DNA of 6,461 nucleotides from the NCBI GenBank assembly GCA_000434435.1, contig FR895552.1:1-6461 (forward strand), given 5' to 3'. The notes below the pieces were generated by a model that made no database searches, was not told the origin of the DNA, and was given only the letters and a program-made list of their open reading frames with translations. The translations under genes and the position numbers were made by a program. Source of the DNA: Firmicutes bacterium CAG:475 (GTDB taxonomy: Bacteria; Bacillota; Clostridia; Christensenellales; CAG-917). Positions 6,427 to 6,461 of this stretch are shown here, in pieces. Positions within the stretch are counted from its first letter, which is position 1. Each line of letters begins with the position of its first letter.

Positions 6427-6461
6427 GTCAGTGCGAGGAGCAACGAGGGTTGCGACGTGGC
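6427..6461. repeat. Probable dispersed palindromic repeat, cut by the window edge
   Basis: The bases GTCAGTGCGAGGAGC ... GCGACGTGGC resemble a GTCATTGCGAGGAGC-(variable)-GCGACGTGGCAATC type of element that I recall as a multicopy intergenic repeat in unrelated bacteria. Its centre forms a small hairpin: GCAAC (6440-6444), GAGG loop, GTTGC (6449-6453). It sits in non-coding DNA just after an operon terminator, a typical place for such elements. The right end lies outside the window, and only one copy is present here, so repetitiveness cannot be shown from this sequence. Confidence 0.5.

Overview
The window looks like a chromosomal piece of a Gram-positive, low-to-mid-GC bacterium, most likely an uncultured gut-type Clostridia member. 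The support is near-consensus AGGAGG ribosome binding sites ahead of all three genes, sigma-A-like promoters, and a glutamate dehydrogenase that closely resembles the enzyme of Clostridium symbiosum as I recall it. A Christensenellales-like affiliation is only a guess from codon and protein style.

Layout. Positions 41-1387 on the minus strand carry a complete hexameric-type glutamate dehydrogenase gene (gdhA) with its own ribosome binding site and a good promoter at 1428-1456. Positions 1388-1841 are a divergent intergenic region without a credible gene. It holds the gdhA promoter, a strong extended -10 promoter pointing right (1739-1767) and several short inverted and direct repeats that could be operators. 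Positions 1842-4433 and 4436-6316 are two plus-strand genes separated by 2 bases. They form a compact operon that ends at a textbook intrinsic terminator (6328-6360). The last ~35 bases (6427-6461) look like the start of a dispersed palindromic repeat cut by the window edge.

How the genes work together. GdhA interconverts glutamate with 2-oxoglutarate and ammonium, and its coenzyme-pocket residues suggest NAD(H). The two operon proteins (863 and 626 residues) match no family I recognise. They share one architecture: three membrane segments near the N-terminus, one large domain predicted to lie outside the cytoplasm, a single C-terminal membrane segment and charged cytoplasmic tails. Translational coupling and matching topology suggest two partners of one envelope complex, possibly ancient paralogs. 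This pair is the best candidate for something undescribed here. Nothing in the sequence ties it functionally to gdhA beyond the shared intergenic region.
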